Source: JAHELQ01 sp965603365 (GTDB taxonomy: Bacteria; Acidobacteriota; Aminicenantia; UBA2199). Taken from it: a stretch of DNA of 30,421 nucleotides. The notes under the pieces were generated by a model. The model saw only the letters and a list, made by a program, of their open reading frames with translations. It made no database searches and was not told the origin of the DNA. A program made the position numbers and the translations under genes. Where the stretch lies: positions 1-30,421 of the forward strand of contig CBFDCR010000062.1 in assembly GCA_965603365.1 (NCBI GenBank), in the 5' to 3' direction. Shown here piece after piece: positions 22,835 to 30,287 of the stretch; positions within the stretch are counted from its first letter, which is position 1; every line of letters starts with the position of its first letter.

Positions 22835-24024
22835 AAAAGAGACTACTCCTTTTGCTGTTGGTGTTAGCGGTCTGTGTGGGGTGTAGAAAGGCCCGGCCCG
22901 GTGAGGCGCACACAATTTCGGATGTTACACTTCTGGAAAGGGAAATCGACATAACTCAGACAACCCGGGTACGGGAATTTGTGACAGGCTGTGACTTCTC
23001 CAGAAATGAAGTGTATGTACAAAGCGAGCCGAAAGACCGGAGCCGGATTGTCATGCACATCATCGATATCGATACCGGGGCGGTTAAGAGGGAAGTGGCC
23101 CTGCCGAGGGGTGGTTTTCAGTCACCCACGGATTTCTACAATCCCAGTTACATGCAATTCCTGGATGAGAGATACTATATCGTGGATCAGATGGAGAAGA
23201 TTGTCGTTTTCGATCAAGAGTTCAACCACCTATACACCGCCATGTTTCGTCATTTCCGTCACTTCATCGATTTTTTCAAGACCGACGGCAGGGTATTCTT
23301 TGCCATCGGTAATTGGATGCCTTACATTCAATATAAGAGTACCCACATCGAATGGTATGAAATCCGGGAGAACCGGAAACCGGTTTTGCTGGAACAGATT
23401 CAATCTATAGACCTAAAAAACCGGCGCTATGTTTATACTAACAAGGGGAAATTTTATCATAAGGGGGTCCAGTGGCCCTCCACCGACGGATTCGTGAAAG
23501 ACGGCAGCCTCTTCTATACGTCTATGGATCGCCGCCGGTATGATGTCTACGACTTGAAGACCCGGAAGACGACGGGTATTGAACTCTCCTATTTGACACC
23601 TAAGACCTACTCAAGGGAAGAGGCCGCCCGCTTTGGATTTTATAAAACCGACGGCTGGGAGGAACGCTTCTTCAAGCAGCAAAAGAAGAAAATCGTGTAT
23701 GTCCCCTATCCTGATCCTATATATCATTTCGGGATTCACGACGTGGGTAAAAATAAAATCGGCATCGTAGGGGATGTCGATCTAAAGGAGATGAAATTCC
23801 GGCTGGACATCATCGATATTGTCTCTCATGCCTACCGGGAAAGTATATGGTTCCCCTTTAGCGTCGGCTTCGAGATCAAAATGTCCGATACCAACCGGGG
23901 GTTTGTGAATCATTACATCGATGTGGACCGGGGTATCTATGTGTGGGAGGACATTGAAGGAGAGGATTTCGACTATGTGACGAAGATCACGACGTTTAAG
24001 ATAAAAGTGAAGGATGAAGGTTAA
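22831..24024 (+). CDS. Lipoprotein, predicted beta-propeller-like, in the peptide operon
   Basis: 397 residues from ATG 22831, after AAGGAG; an upstream in-frame ATG at 22789 lies inside the radical SAM gene and would spoil the signal peptide. The N-terminus MKKRLLLLLLVLAVCVGC is a lipoprotein signal with Cys18 as the lipid site. The rest has repeating beta-rich segments (ERYYIVDQMEKIVVFDQEF, DGRVFFAIGN, DGSLFYTSMDRRRYDVYDL, KNKIGIVGDVDLKEMKFRLDIID) like the six-bladed propeller lipoproteins of the Bacteroidota. No enzyme motif is seen. Overlapping both neighbours (4 and 11 bases), it is part of the operon, possibly for recognition or immunity at the envelope. That role is inference. Confidence 0.8.
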   Translation: MKKRLLLLLLVLAVCVGCRKARPGEAHTISDVTLLEREIDITQTTRVREFVTGCDFSRNEVYVQSEPKDRSRIVMHIIDIDTGAVKREVALPRGGFQSPTDFYNPSYMQFLDERYYIVDQMEKIVVFDQEFNHLYTAMFRHFRHFIDFFKTDGRVFFAIGNWMPYIQYKSTHIEWYEIRENRKPVLLEQIQSIDLKNRRYVYTNKGKFYHKGVQWPSTDGFVKDGSLFYTSMDRRRYDVYDLKTRKTTGIELSYLTPKTYSREEAARFGFYKTDGWEERFFKQQKKKIVYVPYPDPIYHFGIHDVGKNKIGIVGDVDLKEMKFRLDIIDIVSHAYRESIWFPFSVGFEIKMSDTNRGFVNHYIDVDRGIYVWEDIEGEDFDYVTKITTFKIKVKDEG

Positions 24025-24796
24025 ACGGTTCCATCAATTTGTTAGATATCACAAAGGCCCCGTCAATACCGCTATAATCGATCTCTTTACCGGCCACATT
24101 TATCAGGTTGAGAATGAATGGATCGAAAAATTCGAGAGTCGAAAATATGATGAGATAGAAGGTTTCCTTCATTCACTCGAAATGAACAAATTGATCATCG
24201 AGGTCGATGAAACGACCTGGATTCCTGCGTTGGATATAGAACTCGATGAAAAGGAGAATGTCAGCCTCATTATTGAAATCGAAGAGGGCGCGGCTCTCTC
24301 TCTGATAAAACGTTTTTTTAAAGATTACAGGATTTCCAGAGTCCTGTATTATGGGGAAAAAAGGCCGCAGGACATATTTAATGATGTTGAAATCATTCAA
24401 AAAGAGAAAGATTTTAACCACTGCATTGAATTAGCGACTCAAGATGGTGAGCTAAAAAAAATCAGCGAAAGCGGTTATCATTTAAGCAAAATATATAACC
24501 CATGCTGGGGGAGGAAAGTTGCCATTCACAAAGACCATACGGTCAGCCCCTGCATCTATAGTAAAATTGTATGTGGTCATATGAACCATGACGACGTAAA
24601 TATTGTACTTGAGAGATTAAAACAATATTGGTCGCTCACAAAAGACAGGGTAGAGAGATGCAGAGAGTGCGAATTAAGATATGTCTGTTTCGATTGCAGG
24701 GAGATAGCCTATAGAGCCACCGGGAATATCTCTGGCCCCAATCCCCACTGTACCTATGATCCCCGCACCGGCAAATGGGCTAACCAAAGGCTTTGA
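24014..24796 (+). CDS. SPASM-domain protein without a radical SAM site (pseudo-rSAM partner)
   Basis: 260 residues. The first ~90 residues (IDLFTGHIYQVENEW, then IEGFLHSLEMNKLI) resemble the start of peptide-maturation partners that bind leaders. The middle keeps a barrel-like outline but no CxxxCxxC. The C-terminus has a SPASM-type cysteine set: NPCWGRK, VSPCIYSK, VCGHMN, ERCRECELRYVCFDCRE and NPHCTYD. It resembles the pseudo-radical-SAM proteins paired with GG-Bacteroidales maturases and the SPASM proteins of grasp-with-spasm systems; I cannot decide between these. It would help present the precursor or hold auxiliary clusters. It is the last gene before a T-rich terminator and overlaps the lipoprotein gene by 11 bases. 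Confidence 0.8.
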   Translation: MKVKRFHQFVRYHKGPVNTAIIDLFTGHIYQVENEWIEKFESRKYDEIEGFLHSLEMNKLIIEVDETTWIPALDIELDEKENVSLIIEIEEGAALSLIKRFFKDYRISRVLYYGEKRPQDIFNDVEIIQKEKDFNHCIELATQDGELKKISESGYHLSKIYNPCWGRKVAIHKDHTVSPCIYSKIVCGHMNHDDVNIVLERLKQYWSLTKDRVERCRECELRYVCFDCREIAYRATGNISGPNPHCTYDPRTGKWANQRL

Positions 24797-24816
24797 CTAA
24801 ACCCTGCCGGCGGGGA

Positions 24817-24848
24817 GGGACCGATCTCCTGGACTGTCCCGTTTTTTT
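24817..24848 (+). terminator. Terminator of the peptide-modification operon, built from repeat R1
   Basis: GGGAC (24817-24821) pairs with GTCCC (24836-24840) across a 14-base loop, followed by seven T. It starts 20 bases after the last stop of the operon. The stem is short. It coincides with the right copy of R1; the left copy at 21059 lacks the closing base pairs. Confidence 0.5.
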
Positions 24849-24853
24849 CCCCG
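24819..24853. repeat. Imperfect repeat R1, right copy
   Basis: The same sequence as 21059-21093 with two substitutions and one extra T. It lies directly after the peptide-modification operon. Confidence 0.8.
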
Positions 24854-25029
24854 GTTTTTTTGTACTTCCTCCTAATTTTTTGTACGATTTGTGGTTGAAC
24901 AAATAAAGCAATTGCATATATAATATTATGTGGTTAAAAAAAAGAGGATTTATATGGATGTCTGCGCTCTCAATTTTATTTAATCCTCTGGAGTTTTATA
25001 TATATGAAGCCTTGAATTAGGGAGGAAAA

Positions 25030-25248
25030 ATGAATAGAGTGGAAATTATTAATAGAGGAAATGAAGCCTTGATAAGGGAACTGGGTATCGAGGGCATGAT
25101 TGAATATATTCAGAGTTTTGGTCTGGGTTACGGAGATTATACTAAAGACCGAAAGAGATGGTTAAAAGACAAAGGTATCGAAGAACTGGTAAAAGAGATC
25201 GAAATATTCAAAAAAATCAAACACCCAGACTCTCAAGGCAGCCAATAG
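25030..25248 (+). CDS. Small hypothetical protein
   Basis: 72 residues, AGGGAGG four bases before ATG. The sequence NRGNEALIRELGIEGMIEYI and GYGDYTKDRKRWL resembles a widespread small bacterial family I have seen without a function. It is acidic and basic by turns, mostly helical, with no signal or membrane segment. The upstream 233-base gap (24797-25029) is A/T-rich and carries R1. It precedes the nucleotidyltransferase gene by 299 bases, too far for a clear pair. Confidence 0.75.
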   Translation: MNRVEIINRGNEALIRELGIEGMIEYIQSFGLGYGDYTKDRKRWLKDKGIEELVKEIEIFKKIKHPDSQGSQ

Positions 25249-25299
25249 AAACGGGGAATAAGCCGGTTGACCTAATGATTGACCTCGCGACCTCAACAA

Positions 25300-25321
25300 T
25301 TGAGCTCACAAGCTCAATATT
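25300..25321 (+). terminator. Weak hairpin after the small hypothetical gene
   Basis: TTGAGCT (25300-25306) and AGCTCAA (25311-25317) form a 7-bp stem with a four-base loop, followed by TATTTT. It lies 51 bases past the stop. Confidence 0.4.
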
Positions 25322-25368
25322 TTAGATCTCAACTGCCATTCCCTGCCTGGAGTTTATAGGAATGTAAA
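25322..25368. repeat. 47-bp perfect direct repeat R2, right copy
   Basis: Identical to 21094-21140, same orientation. Here it runs into a short coding-like stretch, whereas the left copy runs into A/T-rich non-coding sequence. Confidence 0.95.
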
Positions 25369-25507
25369 TGTCGTCGATCTCTCCATCCAATACGACGTCA
25401 ACCTGTCGATCTTCACCGAAAACAAAGCCGAATTCGATGCCAATGTCGAGATCATCCCCCCTTGCTTAAACGTTACAGACTCAATTTTTAAGGGATTATT
25501 TTGGTAA
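25361..25507 (+). pseudogene. Short coding-like fragment without a start
   Basis: An open frame with GC-rich codons reads NVNVVDLSIQYDVNLSIFTE, then NKAEFDANVEIIPP, and stops at 25505. It has no start codon or ribosome site and its first residues come from repeat R2. The composition is protein-like and beta-rich, but the family is not recognised. Probably the tail of a gene brought in or cut by recombination at R2. The 299-base gap 25249-25547 holds only this, R2, a hairpin and a promoter. Confidence 0.4.
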
Positions 25508-25532
25508 TTTGATTCCCCAAAAAGTCAATTGA

Positions 25533-25541
25533 TGATATAAT
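25533..25541 (+). promoter_or_regulatory. Extended -10 promoter of the nucleotidyltransferase gene
   Basis: TGA-TATAAT with a perfect -10 at 25536-25541, only six bases before the ATG at 25548. The transcript would begin at or near the ATG. A TTGATT at 25509 is 21 bases away, too far to be a good -35. Confidence 0.55.
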
Positions 25542-25547
25542 GTTGCC

Positions 25548-25817
25548 ATGATTTCGGAAGCGGATAAAGGAAAAATACGGGAAATTTCCCGGAAATATCA
25601 CGCCAAACGTGTGCTTCTATTCGGCTCCAGCCTGTCTCCGAACAAAGAGAGCCGTGATATCGATATCGCGGTCGAAGGCGTTCCGGTAAAGGACTTTTTC
25701 CGATTTTACGGCGATCTTTTGTTGGCGTTATCGAAACCGGTCGATGTCATTGATCTGTCGGTAGAATCGAAATTCGTCCAGATTGTCCGGGAGGAGGGGG
25801 TACCTCTGTATGGTTGA
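25548..25817 (+). CDS. Minimal nucleotidyltransferase (MntA-like antitoxin type)
   Basis: 89 residues. The nucleotidyltransferase signature GSS-(x8)-RDIDIAVEG (about residues 26-42) has the two catalytic acidic residues DID, and VDVIDLS near 66 gives the third acid. This is the minimal fold seen in NT/HEPN toxin-antitoxin pairs, where the antitoxin adds AMP to the HEPN toxin. Its stop overlaps the start of a HEPN-like reading frame that is truncated after 25 residues, so the pair is probably no longer working, or the antitoxin acts on another HEPN protein. No ribosome site precedes the ATG. Confidence 0.88.
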   Translation: MISEADKGKIREISRKYHAKRVLLFGSSLSPNKESRDIDIAVEGVPVKDFFRFYGDLLLALSKPVDVIDLSVESKFVQIVREEGVPLYG

Positions 25818-25887
25818 GGTTAAGATACGCATCGAAGCGGAATATGAAAATATAGAAAACGCATTTTTGTCTTTTTCTCTATTATAG
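25810..25887 (+). pseudogene. Truncated HEPN-domain (HepT-like) toxin remnant
   Basis: ATG 25810 overlaps the end of the nucleotidyltransferase gene by eight bases. The 25 residues MVEVKIRIEAEYENIENAF, then LSFSLL, resemble the first helix of HepT-like proteins that follow such antitoxins. TAG at 25885 ends it, and the RNase motif (RxxxxH) is missing. No continuation in other frames was recognised before the MBOAT promoter at 25956. Confidence 0.6.
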
Positions 25888-25955
25888 ATAAGGAAAGGGA
25901 AGAGGTGCTTTGGCAGGTAGAAACGGTAGAGGGCGTACGGAAGAGAGGGGGGCGT

Positions 25956-25984
25956 TGACATTTGGGGGGAATATGGGTAGAATT
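25956..25984 (+). promoter_or_regulatory. Strong sigma-70 promoter of the MBOAT operon
   Basis: TTGACA (25956-25961), 17 bases, TAGAAT (25979-25984). The start would be near 25991, giving a leader of only about 11 bases before ATG 26002, with no Shine-Dalgarno sequence. Confidence 0.75.
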
Positions 25985-26001
25985 TAGCCTACAATTGCAA
26001 A

Positions 26002-27459
26002 ATGAATTTTATCTCTATCAATTTTATCATCTTTTTCGCCGCCCTTTTATCGGTGTACTTCTTTATACCTTCCCGGTTGAAATGGCTGTTTTTGCTGGCC
26101 GCCAGCTATTTCTTCTACGGCTTCTACCACTTAGAAAACCTGCTGCTGCTGATCATCCCCACCCTGCTGGTCTACGTCATTGCCCGGGGCCTGGATCACA
26201 GCGGATCGGCGGCAAAACGTAAATGGCTGCTCATCGCCGGACTGGTCTGTGGGCTCACGGTGCTGCTGGTCTTCAAATATGCCAATTTTATCGGCAGCAG
26301 CCTGTTTGCCCTCATGGGCCCCTGGAAAGAGGGATTGACCTTTAAACCCTTTGAACTGATCTATACCATCGGCATCTCCTTTTACACCTTTAAACTGGTC
26401 AGTTACCTGGTGGATGTCTACCAGCAAAGAATGGCGGCGGAAAAACATTTGGGCTATTTTGCCCTGTACGCGGCCTTCTTTCCCCAACTGTTCATGGGGC
26501 CCATCGACCGGGCCATCGGTTTCATCCCGGAACTGAAAAAGAGGGTTACCCTTGATGTGGATCGAATCGTATCGGGCGTCCAACTGGTGGTCTGGGGGGT
26601 GTTCAAGAAGATGGTGGTGGCCGACCGGCTGGCCATGTTTGTCAACGAGGTCTTCGCCAACCCCCAGGGCCAGGGATTAAATTTAATATTCGGCGCCTAT
26701 TTTTACGCATTTCAGATCTACTGCGACTTCTCAGGCTATACCGATATCGCCATCGGCCTGGCCAGGATACTAGGCTTTAAATCGATGAAAAACTTCGACT
26801 TCCCCTATTTCAGCAAGAACATCACCGGTTTCTGGAACCGCTGGCACATCTCCCTCTCCACCTGGCTGCGGGATTACCTCTTCCTGCCCATCACCTACGC
26901 GGTCATGAGGCGGATCAAGTCCCCAAAATTGTTGAATATAAAGGCAGAAGCCTGGGGTTACTGCATCGGCATGTTCGTCACCATGTTCCTGGGCGGCCTG
27001 TGGCACGGCGCGGCCTGGACATTCGTGGTCTGGGGCATGCTGCACGGACTCTACCTGGTGGTCTCTTACCTGACCAAAAAAAGCAGGAAGAGATTTGTCA
27101 AGAAGACCGGGCTCAAGCGGCTGCCCCTCCTGCACCGTGCCCTTCGCATCTTCATCACCTTTAACCTCGTCTCCTTTGCCTGGATCTTCTTCAGGGCAGA
27201 ATCCTTCCAGGAGGCCTTCACCTATATCAAGTACATCCAGTTAGCCCCCCCCCAAAAGGGAGTGGGATTCCTGGTTTTCAACTTAGCCCTGGTAGCCGTC
27301 TTTATCGGCCTGGAGATTATCTACAAAAACAGGGCAAATATAAATGTAATCGTGAATATGCCGCGGTTGCTGCGGATAGCGGCCTTTGCCCTGTTCGTGT
27401 GCATTACCGTTATTTTAGCAGTGGATACAGCCAATGAGTTCATCTATTTCAGGTTCTAA
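26002..27459 (+). CDS. MBOAT-family membrane O-acyltransferase (AlgI/DltB-like)
   Basis: 485 residues, with about ten hydrophobic segments. Family signatures: FFPQLFMGPIDR (159-170), the AlgI-type FWNRWHISLSTWLRDYLF (277-294, conserved His282), and FLGGLWHGAAWTFVVWGMLHG (329-349) with the catalytic His335. AlgI-type proteins pass acetyl groups across the inner membrane to modify exported glycans, with an SGNH-fold partner that finishes the transfer. The next gene is such a partner and overlaps by 26 bases. The acceptor here may be a cell-surface polysaccharide or lipopolysaccharide, as the third gene is LptC/LptA-like. A promoter with almost no leader precedes it. Confidence 0.93.
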   Translation: MNFISINFIIFFAALLSVYFFIPSRLKWLFLLAASYFFYGFYHLENLLLLIIPTLLVYVIARGLDHSGSAAKRKWLLIAGLVCGLTVLLVFKYANFIGSSLFALMGPWKEGLTFKPFELIYTIGISFYTFKLVSYLVDVYQQRMAAEKHLGYFALYAAFFPQLFMGPIDRAIGFIPELKKRVTLDVDRIVSGVQLVVWGVFKKMVVADRLAMFVNEVFANPQGQGLNLIFGAYFYAFQIYCDFSGYTDIAIGLARILGFKSMKNFDFPYFSKNITGFWNRWHISLSTWLRDYLFLPITYAVMRRIKSPKLLNIKAEAWGYCIGMFVTMFLGGLWHGAAWTFVVWGMLHGLYLVVSYLTKKSRKRFVKKTGLKRLPLLHRALRIFITFNLVSFAWIFFRAESFQEAFTYIKYIQLAPPQKGVGFLVFNLALVAVFIGLEIIYKNRANINVIVNMPRLLRIAAFALFVCITVILAVDTANEFIYFRF

Positions 27460-28444
27460 AATCAAGCGGTATATGGTCGGCTTTTTACTGCTGGTGCTGT
27501 TCCTGTTTATCTTTGACAGGGGGCTGTTTTACCTGATCGCCACCGCCGAAAACAAATTTTACAAAGATGAATCCTTTCAGCAGCGGTTCGCCGATTACGT
27601 CACAGGCAAAAATTACAGCACCCTTATTTTCGGCACCTCCCGAACCTACGAGGCCCTCCACCCGTTCTACTTCAAGGAAATACTGAATCAAAACGCCTAC
27701 AAGGAGGCGCAGTTCGGTAAAAATCCCAGGTACAATTACCATTTCTACCGGATGTATAAAAAATATGCCGGTATCCCCAAAGTGGTCATATACGGGATCG
27801 ACTATTTTATCTTCAACAGCACCTCCAATAAACGCTGGCTGGCACGCTTTAACCTGATCCACCAAAATAAAAATCCCCTTTCCGGTATCTCCATGCTGAT
27901 CAATCACAAAAAAGAGGTCGAAGATTTCCTGACAGATATTATCGATTACATGAAAGAGAAATTCCGGGACAATCCCGCCACCAGGCATGCCAAGGACTTC
28001 ACCCACGTTCAAACCTATCGCGGTCTCACCCCTAAAGAGAGCAGCGTGGTGAGCAAGAGGCCAAGAAATTTCATCAGGCAGAAGTACCGTATCTTTCCGG
28101 GCAAGGAGGGAGAGTACCTAAAAAAATTGCTGGATGAACTGGACCGGGACAATGTCACCGTCATACTGGTGGTCTTGCCGGATCATTACGGCACCTTCCG
28201 CACCAACTTCAACAGGCGCAGGATGATGCTGGATCTCAAGAAACTGACCGCCCATCACGACAACGCCTATATTTTCAACTACAACCATCCCAAAAGCTTT
28301 CCCCTTAAGAAAACCGAATATTTTTTAAACGGCGGCTGGGGCAGAGCCAATTCCCACCTCTCCCAAAAGGGTGCCCGACGATTTAACCGGATTTTTTTGA
28401 ATAAAATGAAAAAAATCTACCAACTTTTAAAACCGAATGTATAA
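27434..28444 (+). CDS. SGNH-like acyltransferase partner (AlgJ/AlgX-type), membrane-anchored
   Basis: 336 residues. One membrane segment (about 13-32), then a periplasmic domain. FGTSRTYEALHP (66-77) has the nucleophile Ser69 in a GTS block, and NSHLSQKGA near the end has His308, both as in the SGNH/DUF1574-like proteins found beside MBOAT genes. A middle block RYNYHFYRMYKKY and VVIYGIDYFIF also recurs in that family. It would transfer the acyl group received from the MBOAT protein to a periplasmic glycan (family inference). Start overlaps the MBOAT gene by 26 bases; stop overlaps the next gene by 8, so all three are coupled. Confidence 0.85.
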   Translation: MSSSISGSKIKRYMVGFLLLVLFLFIFDRGLFYLIATAENKFYKDESFQQRFADYVTGKNYSTLIFGTSRTYEALHPFYFKEILNQNAYKEAQFGKNPRYNYHFYRMYKKYAGIPKVVIYGIDYFIFNSTSNKRWLARFNLIHQNKNPLSGISMLINHKKEVEDFLTDIIDYMKEKFRDNPATRHAKDFTHVQTYRGLTPKESSVVSKRPRNFIRQKYRIFPGKEGEYLKKLLDELDRDNVTVILVVLPDHYGTFRTNFNRRRMMLDLKKLTAHHDNAYIFNYNHPKSFPLKKTEYFLNGGWGRANSHLSQKGARRFNRIFLNKMKKIYQLLKPNV

Positions 28445-30287
28445 ATATCGAAAAATCATTAAAATAGTGCTGATCGTGTTCATCCTGTTTACCCTCTACT
28501 CCATTTTCAGGGGATTGCTGCAGCAGGAGCCGGAATCGACCGGCCTAACGGGCAAATTCGAAGCCGACGGCGTCCAGATGGCCCAGAGCATCTACGACAA
28601 AAATAACCGCAAGGCCATCGAACTCCGCTGCCGGGAATCGAAAAGGGACTCCCACGACAAAATATTGATGAAGGGTATCGAGGCCACCATATTAAAAAAA
28701 GGCCGCATGAACAAAGATATTAAAATCTACGGGGACGATGGATTCGTGGAAAACAATTACCACAATTTCTCAATAGAGAAAAACGGTAGAATCGTTTCCG
28801 AAGACTTTGAAATCAGGAGCCCAAAATTCTATCTAAAGAACAGGGCCATCCTGCGCTCCAACCGGGCCGTAAAATACCGGACCGCCTCTTTAACCGGAGT
28901 GGCCAGGAAGGGGATGGAATACTATTTAAACATGAATGTAATCAAATTTTTTCATACCGGCGGGAGTTATGAACGGGATAAAAAAATCCACCGGTATCAA
29001 ACCGAGCTCCTGTGGTATATCGAGGATGACCGCAAGCTGATCCTGCAAAAAAAGGCCCGTATCAAGAGCGAAGATTCCCTGCTCAAGAGTGACTGGATCT
29101 CCCTGACATTTTTTGAGGACCTGGAAAATGTAAAGGAATCTTCTACCATCGGCAGCAGTTACTTTTTCTTCGGCAGCCGGGAGGAGAAAAAGTACCGGGA
29201 GATTCGCTCCCGGAACATCAATAGTTTTTATAATACCGACGGCCAACTGGAATCGGTCGAGATTCTCAAGCAAGGCAGAGTACTCATCGCCACCCCGGAA
29301 AACACCACCCACATTCAATCGGATCTCATCAAAATATTGTTTGAACCGGAGTCGCAGAAAATAAAGAATGTCAAATTACTCTTCCCCGGCCAGATAGAGA
29401 ACGGGGGTAAAACCGATTTTACCGTCTGGGCCGACCAGATGAATGTCGATTTCAAAGAGGGGGAAGCCCACTACTGCCGGGGAACCGGCAACTGCCGCCT
29501 CAAGATCGAGGATTACCGCATCGAGGCCGACGCCATCCACTACGACATAGGCAAACATTCGATCCAGATAAAGGGGGACAATTCAACGGTCTTTCACCGT
29601 AACAACAGTTTCAGATCCACTGCCTTTCACGTGAATTCAAAGCGGAAAATCCTCAAATCAGAGGAGGGGGTCAAATCCACCCTCAAACTGGACAAGGAGA
29701 ATATTTTATTTGCCGATGACTCTATTTTTGTCAATGCCCGGAAAATCAACGTTCTCAACGAGAAAAAATCCTTCTCTTACCAGGGCAATGTCCGCCTGAA
29801 CCAAAACAACACCATATTAAAAACCGAAAAACTGGAGATCGATGAGGACAACGACCTGTCCGCGGTGGGCGATGTCACCCTATCCTTCAGCAGCCGTGAA
29901 AACCAGGAGGAGATCGTGCTCAAGGGCAACCGGCTGACCTTTGATTCTCAAAACAAAAAAATCTCCATCCAGCAGTCGGGGGTCATCAGGGGCAAGGAGG
30001 CCACCCTCAAGGGAGATGTCTTGATTGTACACTTCAACGATAAAAATGAACTCAAGACCATATACGGCGAGAAAAATATCGACTTTATTAAAGACAATAT
30101 CGTGGGCCATGCGCAGAAGGTGGAGTGGCGATTTCAACAGGAACTCATCATCTTTACCGATGCGGCGGAGCTGCAAAAAACCGGCGGCGGCACCGCCAAA
30201 GGAAAAAGGCTGGAACTGGACCTGAAAACCGAAAAGGTCGTCATCGTCTCCGACGAAACCAAACGCACCGAAACCATCCTCGACTAA
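28437..30287 (+). CDS. Large LptC/LptA-like (OstA-type) envelope protein
   Basis: 616 residues. A short basic start and one membrane segment (about 7-26), then repeated OstA/LptA-like beta-strand units to the end: for example GTGNCRLKIEDYRIEADAIHYD, KKSFSYQGNVRLNQNNTILK, and ENQEEIVLKGNRLTFDSQNK. LptC is about 190 residues and LptA about 185, so this looks like an LptC anchor joined to an extended LptA-like jelly-roll bridge. Such proteins carry lipopolysaccharide from the inner to the outer membrane. It is coupled by overlap to the acyltransferase pair, suggesting that acylated glycolipid is exported by the same unit. Alternatively it may carry another lipid or glycan. Confidence 0.82.
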   Translation: MYKYRKIIKIVLIVFILFTLYSIFRGLLQQEPESTGLTGKFEADGVQMAQSIYDKNNRKAIELRCRESKRDSHDKILMKGIEATILKKGRMNKDIKIYGDDGFVENNYHNFSIEKNGRIVSEDFEIRSPKFYLKNRAILRSNRAVKYRTASLTGVARKGMEYYLNMNVIKFFHTGGSYERDKKIHRYQTELLWYIEDDRKLILQKKARIKSEDSLLKSDWISLTFFEDLENVKESSTIGSSYFFFGSREEKKYREIRSRNINSFYNTDGQLESVEILKQGRVLIATPENTTHIQSDLIKILFEPESQKIKNVKLLFPGQIENGGKTDFTVWADQMNVDFKEGEAHYCRGTGNCRLKIEDYRIEADAIHYDIGKHSIQIKGDNSTVFHRNNSFRSTAFHVNSKRKILKSEEGVKSTLKLDKENILFADDSIFVNARKINVLNEKKSFSYQGNVRLNQNNTILKTEKLEIDEDNDLSAVGDVTLSFSSRENQEEIVLKGNRLTFDSQNKKISIQQSGVIRGKEATLKGDVLIVHFNDKNELKTIYGEKNIDFIKDNIVGHAQKVEWRFQQELIIFTDAAELQKTGGGTAKGKRLELDLKTEKVVIVSDETKRTETILD

